Assembly: GCF_900090265.1 (NCBI RefSeq)
Contig: NZ_LT607752.1
Span: 6,020,001 to 6,084,000 of the forward strand
DNA length: 64,000 nucleotides
Direction of reading: 5' to 3'
Source: Micromonospora rifamycinica
GTDB taxonomy: Bacteria; Actinomycetota; Actinomycetes; Mycobacteriales; Micromonosporaceae
The notes under the pieces are model-generated. The model was not told where the DNA came from, did no database searches, and saw nothing but the letters and a program-made list of their open reading frames with translations. Below are positions 41,490 to 49,368 of the stretch, one piece after another. Every line of letters starts with the position of its first letter. Positions within the stretch are counted from its first letter, which is position 1. The translations under genes and the position numbers were made by a program.

Positions 41490-42496
41490 GCGTGGACCGG
41501 GGACTCGACATCGTCGACTTCCACCTGCACTTCCGGATCGGCACCGACGAGACCATCCACGCCTGCGAGGACGCCGCCGGGATGCACCCGGGCGGGGAGC
41601 ACGAGCGGGCCGTCCGGGCCGCCGGCTCCGCCCCGTACGCGAAGGCGTGGCGGCAGGCGTGGAGCTTCCCCGACCCCGAACCACCCGCCGTCCGCTGGCA
41701 GGACGAGGCCGACCGGTGGGCCGACGAGCTGCGCGCGGTACGGGTACGCCGGGCCGTCTTCGTCACCGGCGGCGGCAACGACACCGTCGCGGACGTGGTC
41801 GACCGGCACCCGGACCTGCTGCTCGGCTTCGCCCACCACGACCCGTACTCGCCGGGGGCCGCGGCCGAGCTGGAGCGTGCGGTGACCGAACGGGGCCTGC
41901 GCGGGCTGAAGCTGTTCGCCCCGCTGCTGCGCGGCCCGCTGGACCACGCCGACCTGGACCCGCTCTGGGCCACCGCGCAGCGCCTCGGCGTGCCGGTGCT
42001 GATCCACATCGGCCACTACGGCAGCGCCGGGGGCCTCTCCTTCGGCCGGTACGGCGGCCCCGACGAGCTGGCCCGGATGGCCCGCCGCTTCCCCGAGCTG
42101 ACCGTGGTGGTGCCGCACTTCGGCGTCCAGCACGTGCAGGACCTCCTCTTCGCCGCCTGGGGCTGCCCCAACATCCACGTCGACACCTCCGGCTCCAACC
42201 AGTGGGTGCGCTGGATGCCGTACAAGCTGACGTTGGAGGACCTGTTCCGCCGCTGCTACGAGACGATCGGCCCGCAGCGCATCGTGTACGGCAGCGACTC
42301 GTCGTGGTTCCCGCGCGGCTACGTCACCCGCTACCTCGACGACCAGCTGCGGGTCTGCCGCGAGCTGGGGATGCCCGACGACCACCTCCGCGCGATCTTC
42401 GCCGGTAACGCCGAACGGCTGCTGGGCCTGACCGACCGACCAGCCGAGAACCCGGGAAGCGGCCCCCGTGCCGCGCCCCGGCCCGGAAGGAAGTAA
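41486..42496 (+). CDS. Amidohydrolase-superfamily TIM-barrel enzyme (amidohydrolase 2 type)
   Basis: The 336-aa protein starts at ATG 41486, overlapping the creatininase stop. The metal pair is in DFHLHFRIG; further barrel residues are in LIHIGHYG, VPHFGVQH and the catalytic Asp in YGSDSSWFP. The family hydrolyses amides or decarboxylates small acids. It may act on the product of the preceding enzyme. Confidence 0.87.
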   Translation: MSVDRGLDIVDFHLHFRIGTDETIHACEDAAGMHPGGEHERAVRAAGSAPYAKAWRQAWSFPDPEPPAVRWQDEADRWADELRAVRVRRAVFVTGGGNDTVADVVDRHPDLLLGFAHHDPYSPGAAAELERAVTERGLRGLKLFAPLLRGPLDHADLDPLWATAQRLGVPVLIHIGHYGSAGGLSFGRYGGPDELARMARRFPELTVVVPHFGVQHVQDLLFAAWGCPNIHVDTSGSNQWVRWMPYKLTLEDLFRRCYETIGPQRIVYGSDSSWFPRGYVTRYLDDQLRVCRELGMPDDHLRAIFAGNAERLLGLTDRPAENPGSGPRAAPRPGRK

Positions 42497-42505
42497 GGAA
42501 CCGCC

Positions 42506-43957
42506 ATGAGCGAGCTGACCACCTACCAGCGGCACCACCTGGCCCCGACCTACGACCACCACGTCGGGCACCTCTACCCGGCGATGGTGCGCGCCAGCCA
42601 GGCGCACGTGGTGATGCTGACCGAGCAGGGGCTCGTCCCGGCCGAGCGGGGAGCCCGGCTGCTGCGCGGGCTGGCCGCGCTGCGCGCCGACGGCAGCCCC
42701 GCGCCGGCGTTCGACGGCAGCTTCGAGGACACCTACTACCTGCTGGAGAAGACCCTCGCGCAGGCGTGCGGGATGCCCGCGTCCGAGCTGGACGTGCAGA
42801 TGGCGCGCAGCCGCAACGACCTGGACGCCGGGGTGTTCCGGATGCTGCTGCGCGACCAGTTGCTCGGCGTGCTGGAGAGGGTACTGGCCACCGGAACGAC
42901 CGCGCTGGACGTCGCCGACCGGTACGCCGACGTGGTGATCACCGGGTACACCCACCGCCGACCGGCCCAGCCCACCACCATCGGGCACGCCCTGGCCGGC
43001 TACGCCGAGGCGCTGGCCGGTGAGGCCGCCGGGTACGCCGACGTGATCGACCAGCTCAACGTCTCCCCGCTGGGGTCCTGCGCGTTCGCCGGCACCGACC
43101 TGGACATCGCCCCGGCCCGGGTGGCCGAACTGCTCGGCTTCGACGGCCTGGTGACCAACTCGTACGAGGCGGTCGCCGGAGCCGACCACCTGGTCCGCGT
43201 CGGCACCCTCAACGCGCAGGCCCTGGCCACCGGCGCCCGGCTGGCCCGCACCCTGATGGACTGGCTGACCTGGCAGTGGGTGGCCACGCCCGGCGACTTC
43301 ACCCAGGGCAGCAGCATCATGCCGCAGAAGCGCAACCCGGTGGTGCTGGAGCACCTGGTGTCGATGGCCGGCGCGAGCGCCGCCGACGCCGCCTCGGTGC
43401 TCAACAACGTCGGGGCCGCCTGGTGGGAGGACTCCAACAACGCGACCACCGACGTGCAGGTCCGGCTCTGGGACAGCAACGACCGGGCGGACCGGTTCTT
43501 CGCCCTGGTCGGCGGCTTCCTCGCCGAGTTGGAACCGCTGCACCCGCCCACCCGGGAGGAGATCGTCGCGTCCGGGGCCACGACCACCGCCGCGGCCGAC
43601 GCGCTGACCCGGCACGGGGTGCCGTTCCGGGCCGCCCACTCGGTGGTCGGCCGGCTGGTCCGGGCCGGTGCGCCGGACACCTGGACCGCCGACGGGGTCC
43701 GGGCCGCCGCCGACGGGCTCACCGACCGGTTGACCGACGACGCCGTCGCCGACCTGATCGCCGCCGCCGTCCACCCCGACCTGGTGCTGGACCGGGTGCA
43801 GGTGGACGGGCCGGGAGCCGCCGCCGTCCGCGCCCAGGTCGCCACCCTGCGGGTCGCGTTCACCGGCGTCGCCGACCGCCTCGCCGCGACCCGCGACCGG
43901 CTGGCCCGTGCCGACGCGGCGCTGGACACGGTCGCCGCCGAGGTGGCTGGCCGGTGA
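42506..43957 (+). CDS. Argininosuccinate-lyase-like (aspartase/fumarase superfamily) enzyme
   Basis: The 483-aa protein has the superfamily signature GSSIMPQKRNP, the catalytic-serine loop, ARSRNDLDAG (argininosuccinate-lyase-like, which usually reads HTGRSRNDQ) and the second conserved block GYTHRRPAQPTT. Members eliminate fumarate from N-substituted succinates or similar adducts. It is not in an arginine biosynthesis context, and several residues near the substrate differ from true ArgH, so a different N-succinyl-type compound is likely; EDDS lyase is one known example of such drift. Confidence 0.85.
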   Translation: MSELTTYQRHHLAPTYDHHVGHLYPAMVRASQAHVVMLTEQGLVPAERGARLLRGLAALRADGSPAPAFDGSFEDTYYLLEKTLAQACGMPASELDVQMARSRNDLDAGVFRMLLRDQLLGVLERVLATGTTALDVADRYADVVITGYTHRRPAQPTTIGHALAGYAEALAGEAAGYADVIDQLNVSPLGSCAFAGTDLDIAPARVAELLGFDGLVTNSYEAVAGADHLVRVGTLNAQALATGARLARTLMDWLTWQWVATPGDFTQGSSIMPQKRNPVVLEHLVSMAGASAADAASVLNNVGAAWWEDSNNATTDVQVRLWDSNDRADRFFALVGGFLAELEPLHPPTREEIVASGATTTAAADALTRHGVPFRAAHSVVGRLVRAGAPDTWTADGVRAAADGLTDRLTDDAVADLIAAAVHPDLVLDRVQVDGPGAAAVRAQVATLRVAFTGVADRLAATRDRLARADAALDTVAAEVAGR

Positions 43958-44060
43958 GCGCGTCGAGGGGACGACCCGGTGCCGATCCGGCCGCCGGGCC
44001 GGGGGCAACCGCGTCGTGGGCGCGACCGGCGGGCACGGCGGTGACGGGGCGGTGGAGCAG

Positions 44061-44978
44061 GTGAGCGTACGGCTGGCCGGTGTTCCCGCCGACACCCGCA
44101 CCGACGGGCTGCTGCTCGGCATCGACTTCGGTGGCACCAAGATGGCGGTCGGGGTGGCCGACGGGAGCGGCCGGTTGCTGGCCCACCGGCGGATCGCCAC
44201 GCACGCCGAGCGGGGTGCCCCGCAGGCGTTGGACCGGGCTCTGGCGCTCGCCGCCGAACTGGTCGCCGGAGCCGGTGGGCCCCTCGTGGCGGCCGGTGTC
44301 GCCTCGCCCGGCGTGGTGCGTCCGGACGGCATCGACCTGGCCCCCAACGTGCCCGGCTGGGAGCGGTTGCGGCTGGCCGACGCGGTGTCCGACGCCCTCG
44401 GGGTGGCCCGGGTGGCGGTGGACAACGACCTGAACGCCGCCGCCCTGGCCGAGCTACGGCTCGGCGCGCTGCGCGACGCCGACCCCGGCCTGGTGGTGGG
44501 GATCGGCACCGGCGTGGCGGCGGCGGTCACCGTCGGCGGCCGGGTCCTCGCCGGGCACCGGGGGGCGGCCGGCGAGATCGGGTACGCGGTGGCCGGCGGC
44601 CCCTGGCCGGGCACCATGCTGGAGCTGGACTTCTCCGGCCGGGCGCTGGACCGGTTGGCCGACGAGCTGGGGGTGGCCGGGCAGGCGGCCGGGCTGGCCG
44701 CCGCCGCCGAACTGCCCGGTGCGGCCCGCGACGCGCTCACCGCCCGGGTCGACGAGCTGGCCCGGCACCTGGTCACCTGCTGCCTGCTGCTGGATCCGCA
44801 GCGGGTGGTGCTGGTCGGCGGGGTGGCCGGCAGCACGCTGGTCCGGGGGCTGCTGGTCGACCGGCTGGCCGAGGTGCTGCCGCACCGTCCCGACGTGGTG
44901 CTGTCCCGGTTCGCCGACGACGCGGCGCTGCTCGGCGCGGTCACCCTGGCCCGGGAAGCGGTGCCGGCAGCCCGCTGA
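44061..44978 (+). CDS. ROK-family protein, probable sugar kinase lacking the zinc motif
   Basis: The 305-aa protein has the ATP-phosphate loop LLLGIDFGGTKMAVGVAD, VASPGVVRPDG, VAVDNDLNAAAL and GIGTGVAAAV, all ROK-kinase features. The CxCGxxGCxE zinc-binding site is missing (region reads GAAGEIGYAVAGGPW). It has no DNA-binding domain, unlike the ROK repressor upstream. GTG 44061 after GGAG is preferred; 44052 is an alternative. It probably phosphorylates a sugar or amino sugar, though lack of the zinc site leaves substrate and activity uncertain. Confidence 0.82.
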   Translation: MSVRLAGVPADTRTDGLLLGIDFGGTKMAVGVADGSGRLLAHRRIATHAERGAPQALDRALALAAELVAGAGGPLVAAGVASPGVVRPDGIDLAPNVPGWERLRLADAVSDALGVARVAVDNDLNAAALAELRLGALRDADPGLVVGIGTGVAAAVTVGGRVLAGHRGAAGEIGYAVAGGPWPGTMLELDFSGRALDRLADELGVAGQAAGLAAAAELPGAARDALTARVDELARHLVTCCLLLDPQRVVLVGGVAGSTLVRGLLVDRLAEVLPHRPDVVLSRFADDAALLGAVTLAREAVPAAR

Positions 44979-44994
44979 CCGGGTCACCCGGGCG

Positions 44995-45240
44995 TCCGGG
45001 CCGGGTGGGGCGGACCGGTCGGGCCGCGTGGGGCGGACCGGTCGGGCCGCGTGTCCGACCCGCGAAAGGGGGGCGGGCCGGTCGGGCCGCGTGGGGCGGA
45101 CCGGTCGGGCCGCGTGGGGCGGGCCGGTCGGGCCGCGTGTCCCACCCGCGAAAGGGGGGCGGGCCGGACAGGCGGTGCGGGGCGGACAGGCGGTGCCGGC
45201 CGGACACGCGGTGCGGGGCGGACACGCGGTGCGGGGCGGG
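44995..45240. repeat. GC-rich tandem repeats downstream of the ROK kinase
   Basis: A 23-nt unit starting GTGGGGCGGACCGGTC recurs five to six times with variants. A larger block that includes a GCGAAAGGGGGGCGGG segment is duplicated. From about 45170 the pattern shifts to GCGGACAGGCGGTGC-like units. Proline-rich open frames here are by-products of the repeats. Confidence 0.75.
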
Positions 45241-45436
45241 TCAGAAGGTGGGTGGGGTGGGGCTGGTCGGGGTGAGCACCCCACCGGCCCGGGTCCGGAC
45301 GGCGTGGGCCGACGCCGCCGCGTTGCGGACCACCTTGGCGGTGTCGTGGCTGACCATGGTCCGGTCCTGCTTCACGATCCGGCCGTCGATGAGCACGGTG
45401 TCGATGGTGGCGGGGTGGCCGAGCGGAACAGTGTCG
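45241..45436 (-). pseudogene. C-terminal remnant of a TRZ/ATZ-type amidohydrolase (deaminase)
   Basis: Reading minus strand up to the stop at 45241 gives about 64 residues: TVPLGHPATIDTVLIDGRIVK, then QDRTMVSHDTAKVVRNAAASAHAV and a short tail. The VLIDGRIVK segment is the conserved C-terminal strand of cytosine-deaminase/atrazine-chlorohydrolase-like enzymes. Everything upstream is gone: the frame stops matching at about 45436, 16 nt before the palindrome at 45452. It is therefore a decayed gene, and its type would suit the neighbouring catabolic locus. Confidence 0.65.
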
Positions 45437-45451
45437 GGTGGTGGGGGCGCC

Positions 45452-45518
45452 CATGATCAGATTGCGATTTTGGGCACTCGCCCCGGCGTGTCGTCTCAGT
45501 TTCGGCAATCCGATCATG
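45452..45518. repeat. GATC-bordered inverted repeat next to the amidohydrolase remnant
   Basis: Arms 45452-45465 and 45505-45518 match at 13 of 14 positions (CATGATCRGATTGC). It lies in the gap between convergent ROK kinase and fabF genes and adjoins the broken end of the amidohydrolase fragment. Confidence 0.6.
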
Positions 45519-45522
45519 AGGC

Positions 45523-45577
45523 CCAACACCGCCAGCCCACCAGTCCGGGTGCAGGGCTGGTGGGCTGGCGGTGTTGG
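45523..45577 (-). terminator. Strong hairpin terminator of the fab operon
   Basis: A perfect 21-bp repeat (CCAACACCGCCAGCCCACCAG) at 45523-45543 and 45557-45577 directly abuts the fabF stop codon. Confidence 0.85.
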
Positions 45578-46804
45578 TCAGGGGCGGGTGAAGACCAGGG
45601 CGACGTTGTGGCCGCCGAAGCCGAAGGAGTTGTTCAGCGCGGCGGGCACGTCCAGGTGGCGGACCTTGTTCGCGGCGACCTCCAGGTCGAGCCCGTCGTC
45701 CGGGTCGTCCAGGTTGATCGTCGGCGGGATGACACCGTCGCGGATGGTCAGGATGGTGGCGATCGACTCCAGCGCGCCGGCCGCGCCGAGCAGGTGCCCG
45801 GTCATCGACTTGGTGGCGGTCAGCACCGGATGGTCGCCGAGCGCCCGGTGCAGCGCCTTGATCTCGGCGAGGTCGCCCACCGGGGTGGAGGTGGCGTGCG
45901 CGTTGACGTGCACGATGTCCGCCTTCGCCACGTCCGCGTCGGCGATCGCCTTGGCGATGGCCCGGATCGCGCCGGCCCCCTCCGGGTGCGGCTGGACGAT
46001 GTCGTACCCGTCCGAGGTGATGCCCGCACCGGCGAGCCGGGCGTACACGTGGGCACCGCGGGCGGCGGCGTGGTCGGCCCGCTCCAGCACCAGGATGCCG
46101 GCGCCCTCACCGAGGACGAAGCCGTCCCGGCCCTTGTCCCAGGGGCGGGAGGCCAGCTCGGGCTCGTCGTTGCGGGTCGACATGGCCCGCATGGAGCTGA
46201 AACCGGCGATCGGCAGCGGGTGGATCACCGCCTCGGTGCCGCCGGCCACCACCACGTCGGCCCGGCCGGCGCGGATCATGTCCAGGCCGAGCGCGATCGC
46301 CTCCGCACCCGTCGCACAGGCGCTCGCCACCGAGTGCACCCCGGCCTGCGCGCCCAGCTCCAACCCCACCCAGGCGGCGGGGCCGTTGGGCATCAGCATC
46401 GGAATGGTGTGCGGGGAGACCCGGCGCGGGCCGGACGCCTCCAGGATGTCGTCCTGGGCGAGCAGGGTGAGGGCGCCGCCGATGCCCGAGCCGACGCTGG
46501 CGCCCAGCCGCTCCGGGTCCAGCCCGGAGTCGGCGAGCCCGGAGTCCGCCCAGGCCTGCTGCGCCGCGATCAGCGCGATCGCCTCGGAGCGGTCCAGCCG
46601 GCGTAGCTTGACCCGGTCCAGCACCTCGGACGGGTCCACCGCGAGCTGGGCGGCGATCCGGACCGGGAGCTGGCCGGCCCACTCCTGGGTGAGCGGACCC
46701 ACCCCGGAGCGGCCGGCGAGCATGGCGTCCCAGGTCGACGCGACGTCCCCGCCCAGCGGGGTGGTCGCGCCGAGCCCGGTGACGACGACGTCGACGTGAC
46801 TCAT
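45578..46804 (-). CDS. fabF: Beta-ketoacyl-ACP synthase II
   Basis: The 408-aa condensing enzyme has the catalytic cysteine in SVASACATGAEAI, first histidine in HVNAHATSTPVGD and second in SMTGHLLGAAGALE. It elongates malonyl-ACP units in type II fatty acid synthesis. It is last in fasR-fabD-fabH-acpP-fabF, one base after the acpP stop, and ends in a strong terminator. The order matches the streptomycete fab cluster. Confidence 0.97.
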   Translation of the reverse strand: MSHVDVVVTGLGATTPLGGDVASTWDAMLAGRSGVGPLTQEWAGQLPVRIAAQLAVDPSEVLDRVKLRRLDRSEAIALIAAQQAWADSGLADSGLDPERLGASVGSGIGGALTLLAQDDILEASGPRRVSPHTIPMLMPNGPAAWVGLELGAQAGVHSVASACATGAEAIALGLDMIRAGRADVVVAGGTEAVIHPLPIAGFSSMRAMSTRNDEPELASRPWDKGRDGFVLGEGAGILVLERADHAAARGAHVYARLAGAGITSDGYDIVQPHPEGAGAIRAIAKAIADADVAKADIVHVNAHATSTPVGDLAEIKALHRALGDHPVLTATKSMTGHLLGAAGALESIATILTIRDGVIPPTINLDDPDDGLDLEVAANKVRHLDVPAALNNSFGFGGHNVALVFTRP

Positions 46805-46805
46805 C

Positions 46806-47045
46806 TCAGGACTGCGCCTCGATGAAGCTGACGGCGTCCCCGACGGTCTTCAGGTTCTGTACCTCGTTGTCCGGGATCTTGACGCCGAACTTCTCCTCGG
46901 CGGCGACCACGACCTCCACCATGGAGAGCGAGTCGACATCGAGGTCGTCGGTGAAGGACTTCCCCTCGGCCACGTCGTCCGGGTTCACCCCGGCGACCTC
47001 TTCGAGGATCTCGGCGAGGCCGGAGGTGATCTCGTCACGGGTCAT
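46806..47045 (-). CDS. acpP: Acyl carrier protein
   Basis: The 79-aa acidic protein has the phosphopantetheine attachment Ser39 in LDVDSLSMVEVV. It carries the growing acyl chain for the adjacent FabD, FabH and FabF. An AGAGGAACCC-type site precedes the ATG. Confidence 0.97.
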   Translation of the reverse strand: MTRDEITSGLAEILEEVAGVNPDDVAEGKSFTDDLDVDSLSMVEVVVAAEEKFGVKIPDNEVQNLKTVGDAVSFIEAQS

Positions 47046-47120
47046 TGCGGTGGGTTCCTCTCATCGGGTTTGTTCTCCGCCGGATGGCGGTGCGCCGCGG
47101 TCGCCGACCGGGGCGGGTCT

Positions 47121-48065
47121 TCAGGGGCAGCGGACGACCTGGCCGGCGTAGGTCAGCCCGCCGCCGAAGCCGAACAGCAGCACCGGGGCGCCCGAGGGCA
47201 CCTCCCGCCGCTCGACCAGCTTGGACAGGGCCAGCGGCACGCTCGCCGCCGAGGTGTTGCCGGACTCGACGATGTCCTTGGCGATGATCGCCTGGGGGAT
47301 GTTCAGCCGCTTGGCGATGCCGTCGATGATCCGCGAGTTGGCCTGGTGCGGCACGAACGCGGCCAGCTCCGACGGGTCGACGCCGGCCCGCTCGCAGGCC
47401 TGGAGGGCCAGCGGGGCCAGCGCGGTGGTGGCCCAGCGGAACACCGACTGGCCCTCCTGCGCGATGTACGGCCGCCAGCCCTCGATGCGTACCGCGTCGC
47501 TCTTGTCCGGTGCGGAACCCCACACCACCGGTCCGATCCCGGCCGGCTCGTCGTCGGCGGTGGCGGTGACCACCGCCGCGCCCGCGCCGTCGGCGAAGAT
47601 GATGCAGGTGGAACGGTCGGTCCAGTCGGTGAAGTCGGAGAGCTTCTCGGCGCCGATGACCAGCGCGTTGCGCGACGCGCCGGCCCGGATGGCGTGGTCG
47701 ACGGTGCCCAGGGCGTAGGCGAAGCCGGAGCACGCGGTGTTCAGGTCGAACGCGCCGGGCGCGGTGATGCCCAGCTTGGCGGCGACCCGGCAGGCGACGT
47801 TGGGGCTGCGGTCGATCGAGGTGCAGGTGGCGACCACCACCAGGTCGATGTCGGCGGCGGTGAGGCCCGAGTTGGCCAGGGCCTTGTCCGCCGCGGCGGT
47901 GGCCATGTCGGCCACCGACTCGCCGTCGGCGATCCGCCGGCTGGCGATGCCGACGCGGTCCCTGATCCACTCGTCGTTGGTGTCGACGAACTGGGCGATG
48001 TCGTCGTTGGTCACCACCCGGGACGGCTGGTAGTGCCCGAGGGCGACGATCCGACTGCCGCTCAT
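47121..48065 (-). CDS. fabH: Beta-ketoacyl-ACP synthase III
   Basis: The 314-aa protein has the FabH catalytic triad: Cys in NTACSGFAYAL, His in VPHQANSRI and Asn in SGNTSAASVPLAL. It condenses an acyl-CoA primer with malonyl-ACP, choosing the straight or branched starter. The ATG at 48065 overlaps the fabD stop by 4 nt; the upstream part of the open frame is the fabD end in another frame. Confidence 0.97.
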   Translation of the reverse strand: MSGSRIVALGHYQPSRVVTNDDIAQFVDTNDEWIRDRVGIASRRIADGESVADMATAAADKALANSGLTAADIDLVVVATCTSIDRSPNVACRVAAKLGITAPGAFDLNTACSGFAYALGTVDHAIRAGASRNALVIGAEKLSDFTDWTDRSTCIIFADGAGAAVVTATADDEPAGIGPVVWGSAPDKSDAVRIEGWRPYIAQEGQSVFRWATTALAPLALQACERAGVDPSELAAFVPHQANSRIIDGIAKRLNIPQAIIAKDIVESGNTSAASVPLALSKLVERREVPSGAPVLLFGFGGGLTYAGQVVRCP

Positions 48066-49234
48066 GCGTGGCCTCCGATACGGGCGATGGGTCGGCCCGG
48101 CGCGACCGGGTCGTCGTGGTGGGCGAGCCATTCGGTGAGCGGGCCGCTGTCGTGCGCGGTCACCTCGACCGGCCCCTGCCGGGTGGCCACCTGCCCGAGC
48201 ACCTGACCGGTGCTCAGCCGGGCGCCCTCGACGAGGCCCTCGGCCGGGGTGAACGAGCCGACGGCGGGGGCGACGACCACCCGGGACGGGGCCGGTGCCG
48301 GCCGGTCGGCGGGCGGGCCGCTGTGCCGGGCGATCAGGTCGCGGGCGGCGGGCAGGTCACGGGGGGTGTTCAGGGTGACGATCTCCGGCACACCGGTGGC
48401 CTTGAGTTCCCGCTTGGCCAGCCCGGCGAGGGTGCCGGCCGGGGGGAGTTCGAGCAGGCCGGTGACGCCCAGCTCGGCCAGTGTGTGCATGCACAGGTCC
48501 CACCGCACCGGTGCGGTGACCTGTCGGACCAGCCGGTGGACGAATTCCCTGCCCCGCGAGACGACCGCGCCGTCGAGGTCGGACAGGAGCAACCGGGCCG
48601 GGGCCGACGGGGTGATCCCGGCGGCGACGGCGGCCAGGGCCTGCTCGGCGGTCGCCATGTACGGGGTGTGGAACGCCCCGGCGACCTTGAGCCGGACGAC
48701 CTTCGCCTTGGCCGGGGGCTCGGCGGCGAGCTTGTCCAGGGCGTCGAGCGCCCCGGCGGCGACCACCTGGCCGGCGCCGTTGCGGTTGGCCGGGTGCAGG
48801 CCGTGCGTGGCCAGGGCGGCGAGCACCTCGTCCGGGTCGCCGCCGAGCACGGCGGCCATCCCGGTCGGCTCCAGGGCACAGGCGTCGGCCATCTCCCGGC
48901 CGCGTACCCCGGCGAGGGTGATCACCGTCTCGGCGGAGAGCACCCCGGCCAGCGCGGCGGCGGCCAGCTCCCCGACGCTGTGCCCGGCGACCAGGTCGAC
49001 GTCGTGCAGGGGGAGCTGTTCGGCGGCCAGCAGGGCCGAGGCCACCAGCAGCGGCTGGGTGCGGGCGGTGTCCCGGATCTCGTCGGCGTCCGCCTCGGTG
49101 CCGAGCCGTACCAGGTCCACCCCGGCCGACGCCGACCACCAGCGCAGCCGTGACTCGGCACCGCGCAGGTCGAGCCAGGGCGTCAGGAAGCCGGGCTTCT
49201 GGGAACCCTGGCCGGGAGAGAGGACGGCGAGCAC
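48062..49234 (-). CDS. fabD: Malonyl-CoA:ACP transacylase with a C-terminal biotinyl/lipoyl-like domain
   Basis: The 390-aa protein has FabD features over about 1-300: SPGQGSQKPG at the start and the active Ser86 in GHSVGEL; His falls in VAGAFHTPYM. Normal FabD is about 310 aa. The last 73 residues (from RVVVAPAVG) look like a lipoyl/biotinyl beta-barrel (FTPAEGLVEGARLSTGQVLG...VTAHDSGPLTEWLAHHDDPV) but the modified-lysine position holds other residues (RQGPVEV), so it is unlikely to be biotinylated. GTG 49234 follows GGGGAGAG. Confidence 0.93.
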   Translation of the reverse strand: MLAVLSPGQGSQKPGFLTPWLDLRGAESRLRWWSASAGVDLVRLGTEADADEIRDTARTQPLLVASALLAAEQLPLHDVDLVAGHSVGELAAAALAGVLSAETVITLAGVRGREMADACALEPTGMAAVLGGDPDEVLAALATHGLHPANRNGAGQVVAAGALDALDKLAAEPPAKAKVVRLKVAGAFHTPYMATAEQALAAVAAGITPSAPARLLLSDLDGAVVSRGREFVHRLVRQVTAPVRWDLCMHTLAELGVTGLLELPPAGTLAGLAKRELKATGVPEIVTLNTPRDLPAARDLIARHSGPPADRPAPAPSRVVVAPAVGSFTPAEGLVEGARLSTGQVLGQVATRQGPVEVTAHDSGPLTEWLAHHDDPVAPGRPIARIGGHA

Positions 49235-49289
49235 GTCTATGACTCTCCCCGATACCCCGGGGTAGCGCTGTGCGGCCTGACACCAAACC

Positions 49290-49318
49290 ACACTAGAAGT
49301 CTTGGAGGTTTCCTACAA
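49290..49318 (-). promoter_or_regulatory. Promoter of the fab operon
   Basis: On the minus strand TTGTAG (49313-49318) and TAGTGT (49290-49295) are 17 nt apart, about 56 nt upstream of the fabD GTG. The gap also has a partially repeated AGGAAACCTCC sequence that may be a FasR contact; this is inference from the known FasR control of this operon in Streptomyces. Confidence 0.6.
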
Positions 49319-49368
49319 AAATCGGCGGGGATCGTCTGCTATCGGGCTTGTCCATCGGTCACCCGGCG

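Noticed and set aside
40901..44944. A 1347-codon minus-strand open frame over the catabolic locus
   Set aside because: Every gene below it has strong family motifs on the plus strand; the antisense frame has none.
44941..45529. Proline/arginine-rich minus-strand open frames over the tandem repeats
   Set aside because: They are produced by the GC-rich repeats and overlap the amidohydrolase remnant in another frame.
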